In this document: piece after piece, positions 24,766 through 40,950 of the stretch | Layout of the letters: each line of letters opens with the position of its first letter | Numbering within the stretch: the first letter of the stretch is position 1 | NCBI GenBank assembly: GCA_932521025.1 | Contig: OW051470.1 | Location: 7,302,501-7,366,500, forward strand | Source: Oscheius onirici | Lineage: Eukaryota; Nematoda; Chromadorea; Rhabditida; Rhabditidae | Direction: 5' to 3' | Length of the DNA: 64,000 nt | The notes under the pieces: generated by a model | Seen by the model: only the letters and a program-made list of their open reading frames with translations | Databases searched by the model: none | Told to the model about the DNA's origin: nothing | Translations under genes and position numbers: made by a program

Positions 24766-26385
24766 TCAAACGGTGGGATAGGCAGCCAGACGATCGACGA
24801 CGACCTGGTAGCCTTTAATGGTTTCTTCGTAAAGGGACGCTAATTGATCCAATTTGACTTCCGGCTTCATGTCGGTCATCTGAAACTTTAATTTTGACTA
24901 GAACAGGAAAAGCCATACATCTTTGACCATCTCAGGATCGACACACTTCTCCAACTTCAGAATATCCTTTGGGCGGCGCTTGAAGGGCTTTTCGAGACGT
25001 CTCTTCACATCAATACGATAGCATTTCAGCTCCTCTTCATCATTCTTGTTAGTGACGATGAAACGAAGGATTTCATAGATCCGCCGGGATTGTTTCTAAA
25101 GATAAGGAAGTTCAAGAACATGGCAACAACCTACACTATATATTTTGAAGCTCTCTCGCGCCTTCTGTTCCATTTCTGCCGAGAAGCCCTTCTTCAGATT
25201 GTCACAACTGAATTCGGGCAGTGTTTGGCAGTGGACACAGTCGAGATAGTCGCGCAGATAGATCATACTGTCGGCTGCGTCTTCTACTGAAATTCGAGGG
25301 TCTGAAAGCTTACAAAACCATTAACCTGTAATATCGTAGATAATTGGCATTGTCCAGAGATCTTCGTAAATGGAATTGAGGAACTTGGCACCGAGACCGG
25401 ATTGCCGATATGGAGGGAGGACGAGCATATGAGCAATTCGGAGACGCTGCTGATCTCTGTAGTGATAGAACCTGTAAAGAGAGGCGTATCCGGCAATGGC
25501 GTATCGTTTGCCGGTGTCCCCATCGGGTCTAATTTCGTCGTAAGTTTTGAACCTGAATCAGCTATTACACGAAACAAAGCAAGGAGACTCACAACAAATA
25601 ATGAAGCCAGTTATCGTCGTTGTCCGTGTATTCGGCCGCGTCAATATACCAAAGAGCCAATGTCTGCAGCTGGGCCAGGTATCGCTCAAACTCGGGAGTC
25701 TGTTGGACTATTTTGCGCAGCTCGAAAGTTTTCGGGTCCTGACGGGCACGTTTAGCTGACGGCTGATTTTCGGCGCTGGAAGCCTCAACTGAAACTAGAA
25801 CATAGATAGTGTTCTGGCAAAGCTTGTAGACGTACTCGTAATTGTTCGAACCAGTTCACCGAACGGCTGGAAGCTCTTCTGTTCGCCTAATTTGCGTAGA
25901 AATTCCTTTTTGTTCTGTACCATAATATCCATGTGATCTTCGGGAAGCTGGGACTTTAGGAGAGTGCAGATATCGTCAGGCTATAAATAAATGACCGTAA
26001 AGACATGAAAAAAGCTGTACCGGAACATCACTGCCACCCTGGGAAGAAGTACGAGAATAGCTAATTTCCGGGTAGATGTAGAGACTGGCGGAGGTGTAAT
26101 TGATAGTTATAGACAGATTCTGATAACCGAAAATGGTTTCTCTAAAAATTATTGTCTACAAAGAAGGGAAGAGAAAAACGTACGACTCTCCGAAGTGTTG
26201 ATGAGCAAATTCGACATTATAGCCGTCCTCATCCTTCTGTCCAAAATCATTTTCGGATTTCGCTAGAATCGATAGGTAGGTGACGCTGGAAAGCAATAAA
26301 ACTTACGGAATTTGAGCTGAACACATTCAAGAGCACCGGCAACATATTGTTGATCGTGCTTCGAGAGAGGAGCCTCGTCGTCCAT
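24766..26385 (-). CDS. HAT1: Histone acetyltransferase type B catalytic subunit
   Basis: Acetylates new histone H4 (Lys5/Lys12) before chromatin assembly. The start MDDEAPLSKHDQQYV and NDFGQKDEDGYNVEFAHQHF then ETIFGYQNLSITINYTSASL follow the HAT1 N-terminal domain. The GNAT core has LALWYIDAAEYTDNDDNW, YAIAGYASLYRFYHY, the acetyl-CoA loop in MLVLPPYRQSGLGAKFLNSI (R/QxxGxG/A) and MPIIYDITVEDAADSM, equivalent to the DITAEDP motif that holds the catalytic acid. The C-terminal helices include SRRIYEILRFIVT and IDVKRRLEKPFKRR. Several introns of about 40 to 60 nt. Its head-to-head neighbour across about 790 nt is another chromatin-type gene, and DDX11 lies just downstream. Confidence 0.95.
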
Positions 26386-27173
26386 TCTTGAGGTTCTAAA
26401 GTTAGACAATGATCTCTGAATGACAAGAAAAATCTGAGAAGATGGACGTTCTACATGCACTTGGCGATGAATCGCAGTTAAACAGAAAACAACTGCTATT
26501 GGAAGCTACCTTTTCTCGCCGAAGAGCACCAAGACAAGAACAAAAAGCTAAAAAAAATTAAATTGCGAAAAAGAATTGGTTCTGCGCACGTTTAAATTTT
26601 GTTCATTTCGCGCGCTCGTTGTCTCGTGGCGGGACCTTTGGTGCTGGGTCCGACCGCTCGCGTGATGCTCGCGCCCACTCCCACAAATTTGAACGTCGGC
26701 CAGTTTTGTCTACTTTTCGAAAAGGGCGTCTCACGGCCAATTTTTTTCAAAATGGTTTTACTTTGGCTGCGATATCAGTCTATTGTCACGTGAGCGTGTT
26801 TCCCTAATGCAAATCGATCGGGCTGCTTATTTCTGCGTCTATGACTAGGCGCCAAATTGCGTCACTCGCTGAATTCAAAAGCGCCCATCGTCTATTTGGC
26901 TCGATTGACCTGGATAGATAGCTGAAATTGCGGTCAATCAATGGCTTTTTTTGTATTCTTCGAGACATAACCGCCTACAACTTGCAAACCTAATTTTCTT
27001 CATTTTCCCTCATTTACATTTACAAATACCTCCGTTTTCAGAAAGCAACTTCAATTTCCAGTTTCCTGCCACCGTGATATGGTCGCAGAGTGCTAGAAGA
27101 TCTATGCCCGACCAAGCATTGGATGGGACTGAAGCCTGTGCTCGCTTCATCAAACCAGCTAATAATTTCTGGG
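26386..27173. promoter_or_regulatory. Shared divergent promoter of HAT1(-DDX11) and the AT-hook gene, with E2F-like sites
   Basis: About 790 nt between opposed start codons. It contains TTTCGCGC at 26606-26613 and GGCGCCAAA at 26848-26856, both close to the E2F core TTTSSCGC in one orientation or the other, plus a GTGGCGGGACC near 26625. The region is richer in CpG than the surrounding spacers. The acceptor gttttcag near 27036 leads to the plus-strand transcript. Regulation by E2F is inference. Confidence 0.4.
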
Positions 27174-29800
27174 ATGGACAATGAAGCTTTACAAGATTCC
27201 GCCGCGATGATTCTCAAAAAAGATTCCGTAAAGACGCAACAGCCCAACGGTTCGCCGTTGTTGTTAGCCGAACCGCCACCCAAACACACAGTAACTCACT
27301 TGGCACGACTTCCAGCTATAGATCAGCCTCTTCGAGTCGATGTCAACGGATTCAGACAGGTGAGAATTCAGTCTTTGACTTACAAGTAATTTTATTTAGC
27401 CGTCCTCGTCGTTCTGTTCGCCCGCTGATGGAACATCATCTTTGGTCTCAACTGCTCTACCTACACCATTGTTGAACGAATTCGAATCCAGTTCCAACTG
27501 CTCCGAGTCGACATTTCCACAAGGCGATCTATATCCAGCTAGTTCTTTACCACCTAAAGGAGCGACCGACTTTGCTGCAAGCTTCGCAGCTCCAAAACCT
27601 ACCTTCCCGTTACGGAGTCCACTGGCGGTTACACATTTAGGTCCGTCTACGTCTAGGTACAGATTTATAATCATTTTTGAGTCAACTGATAATTAAGCTA
27701 TATTCCGCCGGCTCCAAAACCACAGTCTATCAAATTTGTGTCAAACGCAGCAGCTGTGCAAAAGAGAAATGGAGATATCCTTCGAAAGAATTTTCAAGAG
27801 AAGGTCACGCGACATCGAGGAGACTTGAAGTTTATGGTTCCAAAAGTAGGCTCTTTCGGTTTTGCAGCTTTGAAAACAATCGGTTTAGTGTGCCGAGGCG
27901 AATCCCTCACAGCTGGGAATTATGCTGAAAAAGGCTCGGAAACACACGGCATTACCATCAGCCGTCGAGAGTTTTCTCTTCGAAGAACAAGCACCAGCCG
28001 TGACCAAGGCTGAAACGAGAAGGAGAAAAACGTTGCTGGAAGATCCCGATTTGACAGACTTGTCAGAGCCGGAGGAGGAACCGCAGAGATACAAGAAACA
28101 GCTTGCAACCGAAAAGAACATTGCGCTGGAATCCGATCTCGCATCGATTATGGCCCGACTAGCTGAACGTGAAGAACGTTTGAAGAAGATGGCCAAACAG
28201 TACGAGGCCGATTCCAAGCCCGTGTCTATTCTGGCTCAGTCTGGAGATTTGCCGGCCCGCTGTCGATTCAACATTCTTGAGGAAAACCGGAAACTTCTAC
28301 CGTTAGTTCTTTATGTCCCGGAGGTCAACCGTAAACATTCAGAGCTCCAAAGGCCTGCAGTTACGTAGATATTTCGCCATCAACTTCGAGAGAAGAAATT
28401 GCGGAATCATTGAATTCGAGTGAGTAGGATTTTGCCGCGGAGAACGAGAATGAGTGTCTTTCGAAGCTTTATATTTATTTCCATGCCTCCTCTGGTGGAA
28501 GATCGGTGAAATTTCCTCTGGTTTTCTATAATTTTTAATCCTTTCGCTTGGCGAATAGCTCAGGATGCTTTTATATGGCGCGGAAACTGTATTAGGGCAA
28601 TTTCTGCAAAGTTTGCTACAAAATGCATTTTTTTTCTCAGGGTTTCGAGGTTTAGTGAAGGGCTGCCTTTGCGCATCGTGCAAGCGCTGTTCTATGCTCA
28701 TTTAATTGTGAAACCAGCCGACTTCGTCCCCTGGTGGCGTCTTAACGCAAAACTTTTCTGCCTGCTCATTACCGTTTTCTAAAGCTTTCTCCTTGCCTCT
28801 AACACAGTAGAAGCCAAAGCCGGTAAAAACTTCAAGTTCAAAAGTAACTTGCTATCTAATCCTGACAACTCTCGATTTGCTACGAAGATTCTCGTGGCTA
28901 TAGACAAACAAACAGTCAGCCACAGACACCATTGCACTTTAATATTAAAGATCTTATTTTTCAGGTTCATGCACGTCGATTGAAGAAGTGGCCGAAAACG
29001 CGTTACATTGGGTCGCGATGACGCCTGCCTTCAACATACGTCGTACGAACACAAAGCCTCCCCATTTGATTGACGGAAAAGATCTTGAAGAGGTAATTTT
29101 TCAATATTTTTCATTACAAAGCTACTCCTTTCAGGAGATGGCTCGAAACGGAACGAATCGCCGTCTGGAGAAAGAGAAACGTCGAATGAGGGACGAGGTG
29201 AAGAATAGTCAAGACAGCAGCGATTATGAGGACACGGACGACGATCTCGAGTACCAGCCGGAGCAGAAGAATGCCATGTTGAAGAAGAAGAGAAAGCGCG
29301 GAAGGCCGCCACGCCATGAGAGACGAGGCGGAGACGATGACGGTCCGCCTTCCAAGATTGGACGTAAGAATACCCTCTCTAAGAATGGTCCACACTACGA
29401 GGGGGAACTTGTTCTCGACCTGACGCAGATTGCCTTCTCCGACGAAAAGCCAAAATATGCTGTCAGTTTATTTGCCTTTGCCTTATACAGTTTCAATTTA
29501 CAGCAAATTCAAGTTCCATCCTTCTCGACCATCACCGACGAGTTCATATTGAATCCTACTGCCAACGACAAGCCTCCCGATAATTACGTCGAATTTTATG
29601 AACTTCATCGTCATTACCATCCAATTCTGGAGAAGGAGGAAAAGATGAGATACATGGTCAGCTTTAATTCATTTTGGTTTAAATAAACCAAGTTATAGGT
29701 TCCATCGAAGAAGCCGACGAGACCGTCCGTCGATACGAGACCATCTGTGGACAAAGAGTTTCTTGGCGAGAAGACACCACTTCCTTCGCCAGCAGTCTAG
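27174..29800 (+). CDS. AT-hook chromatin protein with a possible PEHE-like C-terminus
   Basis: Likely nuclear. I start it at the ATG 27174 (MDNEALQDSAAM); short upstream ATGs are out of frame or stop early. The N-terminal third is Ser/Pro/Thr-rich. An exon with DILRKNFQEKVTRHRGDLKF joins (68-nt intron) to GIMLKKARKHTALPSAVESF, followed by an acidic stretch and a coiled coil (ESDLASIMARLAEREERLKK). After more exons (SIEEVAENALHWVAMTPAF) come an acidic run and the AT-hook KKRKRGRPPRHERR. The last part has IQVPSFSTITDEFIL and YVEFYELHRHYHPILEKEEK, which vaguely recalls the PEHE region of MSL1/KANSL1 partners of MOF-type acetyltransferases; I hold that loosely. It ends LPSPAV. A shortened copy lies at 43526-44110. 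Confidence 0.75.
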
Positions 29801-30528
29801 TTTTACAGAAATTTTGTGTACCCTTCCGCACTTTGAATACTCGCGCTGTCTCTCCCTCATCTCTTAGAATCCGGTGTCATGTAGAATGTTAGCATATTCC
29901 AGCCCGTTATTACTCCGCTCGTTTATTGATCCTCTCTTTATCTCCCGTCAATGATCTTCAATTATGTTGTAAATACACAATGTCTCTTGTTACTATTGCT
30001 GGTTTTCTCAAATTGATAAACAAAATTTCAAAATTATTCAAGTTTCAGAGAGGGTAGCATGCCCTGTGTTATTTTGGCGTTGCAATGACAAGATGAACAG
30101 GGTTTTGCATCACAATGCGCAAAGAAGAACCTTGCGAAACTTCTCGGCATTTGTCAGCTGTTTACGAGTTACACTTTCCTTCTTGATCTCGATCTGATCT
30201 GTTTTTCCTTCGTAACCTTGACTACAACTGCAAGGGCCATTTTAGGCTGTTAGCTGGAAAATTATTCTCGGCTTGGTTCTTGAAAAACAACGTCTTTATA
30301 TAGTCTTATCTGCATAGAATTTCATGGAACTATCTTGCTCTATCTTTTCCTAGCTCTTTGTTTCCCCGGAAACACCCCTCTCACAGGATAAGCAGTATTT
30401 AAACATAGACTAGTCCAGAATGTTGTGTTTTACTCAAGTTTGGTGCTGTTTCCGTCCCGACATCAAGAGGCTCTTTTCAACACTCCTTCCAACCTAATCA
30501 TGCGCTAACCCGTCATCTTTTCCAGGAA
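29801..30528. other. Spacer between the AT-hook gene and YME1L
   Basis: About 730 nt. It ends in the acceptor cttttccag, 3 nt before the YME1L ATG. No gene, RNA or repeat recognised. Confidence 0.4.
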
Positions 30529-34055
<3,527 letters not shown>

Positions 34056-34325
34056 CTTCCCTCCCCCGTCTGCTCACTTTGTGATAGGTTCTTATAGCTC
34101 AGGATCTCGTTTGTAGTTCGTCCCTTTCCCCCTCTTTTCTGTCCGAAATATGGGTTCACCTGTCGGTTGTATATGGTCCTAAAGCTTCATAAAGTTATAT
34201 TATTTCTCTTTGTTTTTTTTCGCCTAGTATATTTGGTTCTTTTCACGTCCATTAGTCTCTCTTTTAACATCTTAAATCCGGGAAAGTTTATGTTCTGCGA
34301 GATAAGAGACCTATCAGATTGCAGG
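34056..34325 (+). other. Gap between YME1L and PPCDC
   Basis: 270 nt. No clear AATAAA; a T-rich stretch (34200-34260) precedes the acceptor agattgcag two bases before the PPCDC ATG. The layout is compatible with, but weaker than, the two operon-like junctions. Confidence 0.35.
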
Positions 34326-35426
34326 AATGAGCGGCGACGACTCACACGTACCCCTTCATGGAGAGGCTAGTTTTTCCTAATTTTGTTTAACAACGAAAAT
34401 TGCAGTTGGACCGACCGCCATTCACGAAATCGCACAAGATTGAGCGCGTATCGAACAAACTGCATCTTCTGCTGGCCTTGACGGGAAGTGTCGCCGTCAT
34501 CAAGCTGAAAGAACTCTTGGATTTGCTCCACTCTCAGAACAAGGATCTCTTAGCTATCAAGGTGAGTTTTTTACTCTTTTTTTAACGGAAGAAAACACTT
34601 CTCGTTTCATAATATGCCAAAAGTGTAAGAGAGCTCGGGAGACTCCTGAAATGGTTCTTATCCCAACTGACAGAAGAAGTTGCGTAGTGGAGATTCGAAT
34701 ATCGATATTTTCAAAAATGTGGTGACAAAATTTGCGGAAAATATTGCCCAAGATCCAATGCAGAAAACTAATGCTTTATTTTGCCTTGTTTTCCCGCCTG
34801 AAAGAATCCAAGACGAAGTGTTGGGCAGCACAGAAGTTCTCTCAATTCTATCGACTAAAATGTGAATTCAGATAATCGCCACAAAATCAGCCATCACCCT
34901 GCTGAAGACTCAGGAATTTGAGATTGACGAGATCATCTACGAGGATCGCGACGAATGGTCGATGTGGCGTGGACGAGGCGACCAGGTTCTTCACATTGAG
35001 CTCCGGAAATGGGCCGACATTCTGCTGATAGCTCCGCTGGACGCCAACTCTTTGGCCAAGATCGCTCTCGGTCTCAGTGACAATCTGGTCACTTCTGTGG
35101 TTCGTTTTATTTATTTTTGACCATAAAAATACCTTTAGGTCAGAGCCTGGGATCCGGAAAAGACGCTGTACTATGCTCCAGCGATGAACACACTGATGTG
35201 GGAGAATCCGCTGACCTATCAGCATCGGAAGACGCTCAAAGAACTCTTACAATTCAAGGTTTCCGTTTTTTTTTGGTTAAAAATGGAAAAATTGTAGGAA
35301 ATCCCGCCGATGGAAAAGACGCTAATGTGTGGCGACACGGGAACGGGAGCCATGGCCACAATTGAGCTCATTGCCTCAATTATTGCCGTCGACGTCAAGA
35401 GCCATTTTGCCGTGTATACGAAATAA
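34326..35426 (+). CDS. PPCDC: Phosphopantothenoylcysteine decarboxylase (CoA synthesis)
   Basis: FMN-dependent decarboxylation of 4'-phosphopantothenoylcysteine to 4'-phosphopantetheine, step 3 of CoA synthesis from pantothenate. Exon 1 (MSGDDSH) joins at phase 0 to LDRPPFTKSHK. The HFCD flavoprotein core follows: LHLLLALTGSVAVIKLKELL, EDRDEWSMWRGRGDQ, VLHIELRKWADILLIAPLDA, NSLAKIALGLSDNLVTSVV, RAWDPEKTLYYAPAMNTLMW and KTLMCGDTGTGAMAT. The catalytic His (in VLHIEL), the substrate-binding Asn (in PAMN) and the flexible-flap Cys (in MCGD), known from plant HAL3a, are all present. An intron of about 310 nt sits after LLAIK. The stop codon overlaps an AATAAA at 35422-35427. About 190 residues, normal for the family. 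Confidence 0.95.
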
Positions 35427-35427
35427 A
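35422..35427 (+). terminator. AATAAA overlapping the PPCDC stop codon
   Basis: The TAA stop (35424-35426) lies inside this hexamer. If it is the signal used, the 3' UTR would be about 20 nt long. Confidence 0.4.
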
Positions 35428-37083
35428 ATGAGGCTTTCCGACTGATCGCACACGACTCTTTTCATAGAGCAAAGTCGCACCCAAATGGGCGTGTCCCTCC
35501 ACATCGATCTCTAACCCTCATCTAATTCCACCGCTCTCGTACCACAAGAGTCTCATAGTCGATGGGTCGCTGTTAATTTTCAATGACTATAACTGTCTCG
35601 AGGTGTTTTCTAGCTGAGAGGTTAATTTTTATTCAAATCTATTCGCTCGATTTGTGCGAATTCAGCTTTAGGTCTGAAGAGTGTTCACAACATGAACATG
35701 CTGTTCCTTTTGGCAATTTCCCTCGGTTGACGATGCTTCTAGCAGAGATTAAAGCAAATCTGAATGCAACTGGCTGAAAAACCACGTTTTTTTGCCCCTA
35801 GACGAGTGCAAAGAAAAATTGAAGTTTCTGAGAAGGAAAAGGTCTGAAAGATCCTGCTTTCCTCGAGTATTCAGTAATTTTGCGTGAATAGGCAACGAGG
35901 CAAAGCTTGACATAGAAAATATGACTTGATTTATTTATGTTGAAGAGCCGGAAGTTTTCAATCAAAATCCAGTATTCTGGGCATGCCAAACTCGATTCAT
36001 CACTAGTTTCTTATAGAACTTTTCCAAAAGGAACATTTTTCCACGAAATCAACCTTTGTTTGTGCTCTCATCAATGTAATCTGGGGTCATTCACAGGCTC
36101 TTTTCCCTCATTCACACTTTTTGTTTATTCAGTCAGCTCCTCTCACTTTCTCTCCTGAGAGCTCTTCGGTTTATGAAGTTCTTTGCACATGTTCCAGCTG
36201 CGTCCCCCTAAACAAAGAAACAAGGAACAATTCTAGTGAAATTGGCTGTGCTATCCGGCCGCCAGCCTGCTTCTAATGAGATTTGTGACGCGTAGAGGAA
36301 GGCCCTGAGAGATAAGCGAACGCTGTCAACATTTCGGAGGAGCGGATTTATGATGGGACGAGATTATTAGAGGCAGAGAGGCCGCTCTCGTCTTGATTGA
36401 AGAGCATGACGTCTTCGGCTTCTAAACGTTCAGTCAGGTCACATTCATGTTTTCTAGCCTAGATGGACTTCTAAACTGTTTTCACGGACGAGTCATGCAT
36501 TTATAGTTATTTCCGAATCAAAACTGCGACGCTGATTCTCAAAGAACACCCAGCAAAACGTTAGCATCAAAATTATTCGGCACCTTCGAAGAACATTACG
36601 GCGAAACTGTCGGAAAGATTCCCGATGTTTCTTTTGCCCTTTTCGCTACTAGATTCCGAAAGCATCAAACTGTTGGCGGCTGGTTCAAATTTTGTTAGGA
36701 AAAAATATATACCAGGCAAGTGGGAAGAAAAACAAAACGAAAGTAATGAACAAGCAAAAAAAAGTACAAAGCACAAGCCGCTGAGTATCAACTGTGCTCG
36801 TCACTGTGGAATTACGTCTCAAGGCTGACGCTATCCTTTTTTCTATTTTTTTTTCTGGAGAAACACTACTCTCTTTTTCACGGGCTTTCTTGCAACTCCT
36901 TTCTCCCTCCCCGTCGTCTGATTTTGAGCGTCAGAGTCTCCAAACGAAATAATAGAGGCAATTTGCAGCACTCCGTCTCCTTTCCTCCCCTTCCCATCCT
37001 CATTTTTTTCCTTCCCAGCATTCTTTTCGATTGGAAATTCACGTCTGATCTTTAATTTAGCTCCACCCCTATGCGAAAATCGT
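35428..37083. other. 1.65-kb spacer between PPCDC and STK32
   Basis: Only short frames without family resemblance. Pyrimidine-rich stretches near 36835-37020 and the acceptor ctttaatttag 23 nt before the kinase ATG. No repeat or RNA gene recognised. Confidence 0.4.
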
Positions 37084-38840
<1,757 letters not shown>

Positions 38841-39641
38841 AACGGGCAACTGTTGAAATCGGGAACAGACAAACTACCTAAACGAAGATTCGTACACAAT
38901 ATTTGTCTCTTCAGGTCACTGCCATAAAGACTTTTTCGAGACTCTTCTAGGACTCTTCAAATACCAGAGAAAACAGCTTGCGAAGTCGAGAACACTCCTA
39001 GCAGTACGTGGATTTCAGGCTGAATATAATGCATATTTTAGCCTTTCACAGTCAGCGCCAGAGCTAAAAATGCTCTGTCATTATTGTAGTCTGCTCAAAT
39101 GTTCACAAGCCCCTGAAATTTCGGAAAAAAGGGAAAGTAACATTGTATAGATGGGGTTGACCGATTTTCAACGGTCTCACGGTGGAGGTGGTTGTTGTGG
39201 TCCTTCAGAACGACACTGCTGAATCCGGAACAGAACATTTTTTGCTAACAAGTGATCCGCCCTTCCCTCAGCCTCTGGTCTCTCAGCTGTGGTTCGGAAG
39301 CTAGACCTTGCTCCTTACTATACTCAGTCGATGTCCATGACTTCGGATTGGGTCCATTGATGAGGAAACATCTGCTTTCGTGGCGATCATGTGACATGAG
39401 GGTAGAATTCATCAGCTGCAGCTGTCAGTAGCGACACTTCAAATTTTATATTAAACGAGTCTTTATTTATGTTTTTTTCGACAGTACAAGTGTAATTACT
39501 AGTTAGACAAACTTTCTAGAGGATGAAGCTACCGTGAAACCGCCTTTTTCAGCCTGAAGACACCATTTTTTAACTTTCTCGTGTTCAGAAAAGTTGAATA
39601 CCCAATTTCATGTATAACTCGGAACATCAGAAAGTTCTAAA
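38841..39641. other. Spacer between STK32 and a membrane-protein gene
   Basis: About 800 nt with no recognisable gene or repeat. An acceptor-like gtttcag at 39716-39722 lies inside the following ORF and could mark the real 5' end of that gene. Confidence 0.35.
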
Positions 39642-40619
39642 ATGATGTCTTCAACACGAAAAAAGTGCATTTGTGAAACGATGGTGAACTTCAATAACCG
39701 CTGTCACGACACTTCTGTTTCAGTCTCAAATGAGCGTCTCCTCGCCGGCTGTAGTCTCAGCGAGGGTAGGACACAGCCGGAATCGTCCTGTAGGATGAGG
39801 ACACCGCCGTCGAAGAGCAGAAGCCGAGACAAGTCGAGAAACTCGAAAAAGTCGAAGAAGAAGGATTTGACCAAGGGACTCAGTCCACAGAAGGAGACGC
39901 CTCGACGACGCGATGAGGACAAGGAGCCTGCTGGTGACTTTAACACGACACAGTGGGAAGGGACCCGCTGGGTTGATGAAATGACCAAGCCAGTATCTGG
40001 AGTGAGGAGAGTCGCGACGCGACAGCGAAGGTCGATGGATCGAAAAGGAGCACTAGTTCCTCATGGACAGGACAAGCCAGTGGAGACGGTCTCGAATGGG
40101 CCAGAGACGGAGAGAAAGGAACCTGAGGCGAAGACGGGAACCCTGGTTCCCGGAAAGGCCCGACAGGTTGAAGCAGTTCGGGGAGAACATCTTAAGAAGA
40201 GACCCGTCCTTCCGATCGTCTTTCTCTCAATTGAGACCGTCTTATGTGCTGTCACGGCCTCGGTCTGGGGAGCGGCTGCTATCAACCCGATTCTGCCATT
40301 TGTCCTGGCTCTTGTGAACATTCTTCTCGCCTTCGGTCTGGCCGCCTCCGTTTTCTTTGTCGAGATTTGCCGCTTTCAAGTCAAACACGAAGAGACTTTA
40401 AGCAAAATCACACGCTATCACATTCCTTACAGCTGGAGACTCAGTCTGTTCGGAATGCGCTTTGGAAGACTAATTCTCATATGTGCCTCGATCACAATAG
40501 TGGCTTTAGACAATGATTTTGATGGCGGCTCGATTGCCGTTCTTGCTCTCCAGCCACTCCACTTTCTCATCATCGGCGCCCAGATCATCATACTCATGTT
40601 GCCGAAGAGAAAGGAATAG
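39642..40619 (+). CDS. Unrecognised basic multi-pass membrane protein
   Basis: A single open frame of 325 codons without visible introns, ending PKRKE. The first 180 or so residues are highly charged (SKSRSRDKSRNSKKSKKKDL and several RR/KK pairs), so cytosolic and probably disordered. The last 140 carry about four hydrophobic segments: PVLPIVFLSIETVLCAVTAS, PFVLALVNILLAFGLAASVF, LILICASITIVAL and LHFLIIGAQIIILML. I know no family with this layout. The true start is uncertain: an acceptor (tcctgtag) lies one base before the in-frame ATG at 39795 (MRTPPSKSRS), which would remove about 50 residues and fits the habit of other genes here. Confidence 0.6.
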   Translation: MMSSTRKKCICETMVNFNNRCHDTSVSVSNERLLAGCSLSEGRTQPESSCRMRTPPSKSRSRDKSRNSKKSKKKDLTKGLSPQKETPRRRDEDKEPAGDFNTTQWEGTRWVDEMTKPVSGVRRVATRQRRSMDRKGALVPHGQDKPVETVSNGPETERKEPEAKTGTLVPGKARQVEAVRGEHLKKRPVLPIVFLSIETVLCAVTASVWGAAAINPILPFVLALVNILLAFGLAASVFFVEICRFQVKHEETLSKITRYHIPYSWRLSLFGMRFGRLILICASITIVALDNDFDGGSIAVLALQPLHFLIIGAQIIILMLPKRKE

Positions 40620-40950
40620 AATACTAGTCTATGATCAAGATAAACTTATGATTGTCATGCTTTCTTTTGTTTTGTTCATTTGCATGGATTGATATTTTCA
40701 TTCTATTCGGTTGGCTTTTTTAGTTGGTCCTGACGTTCTTGTGCATCTGTTCGAGCTTTTCCCTTTTTCTCTTGTCTCTTTCTTCCTTCAGAATAATTCT
40801 TTCCAAAAAGTCGTCTGTTGTTCTGTTGCCCCCTCCAAACTACATGCATTAATTTCGGAAATGTTTATAAGGTAATTTCATCTTGTCGACTCTTCTGGCA
40901 TGCTATTGCAATGCAAAAAAAAAGAATCTGAGTACACAACTGGCTCCGCT
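40620..40950. other. Gap between convergent genes
   Basis: About 330 nt. Nothing recognised; a 3' UTR for both neighbours is likely. Confidence 0.4.

Noticed and set aside
34861-35110. Apparent loss of the catalytic His of PPCDC at the TKSAIT segment
   Set aside because: On counting along plant HAL3a, the catalytic His lies in the VLHIEL motif, which is intact here. The Thr at the other position is not an active-site change.
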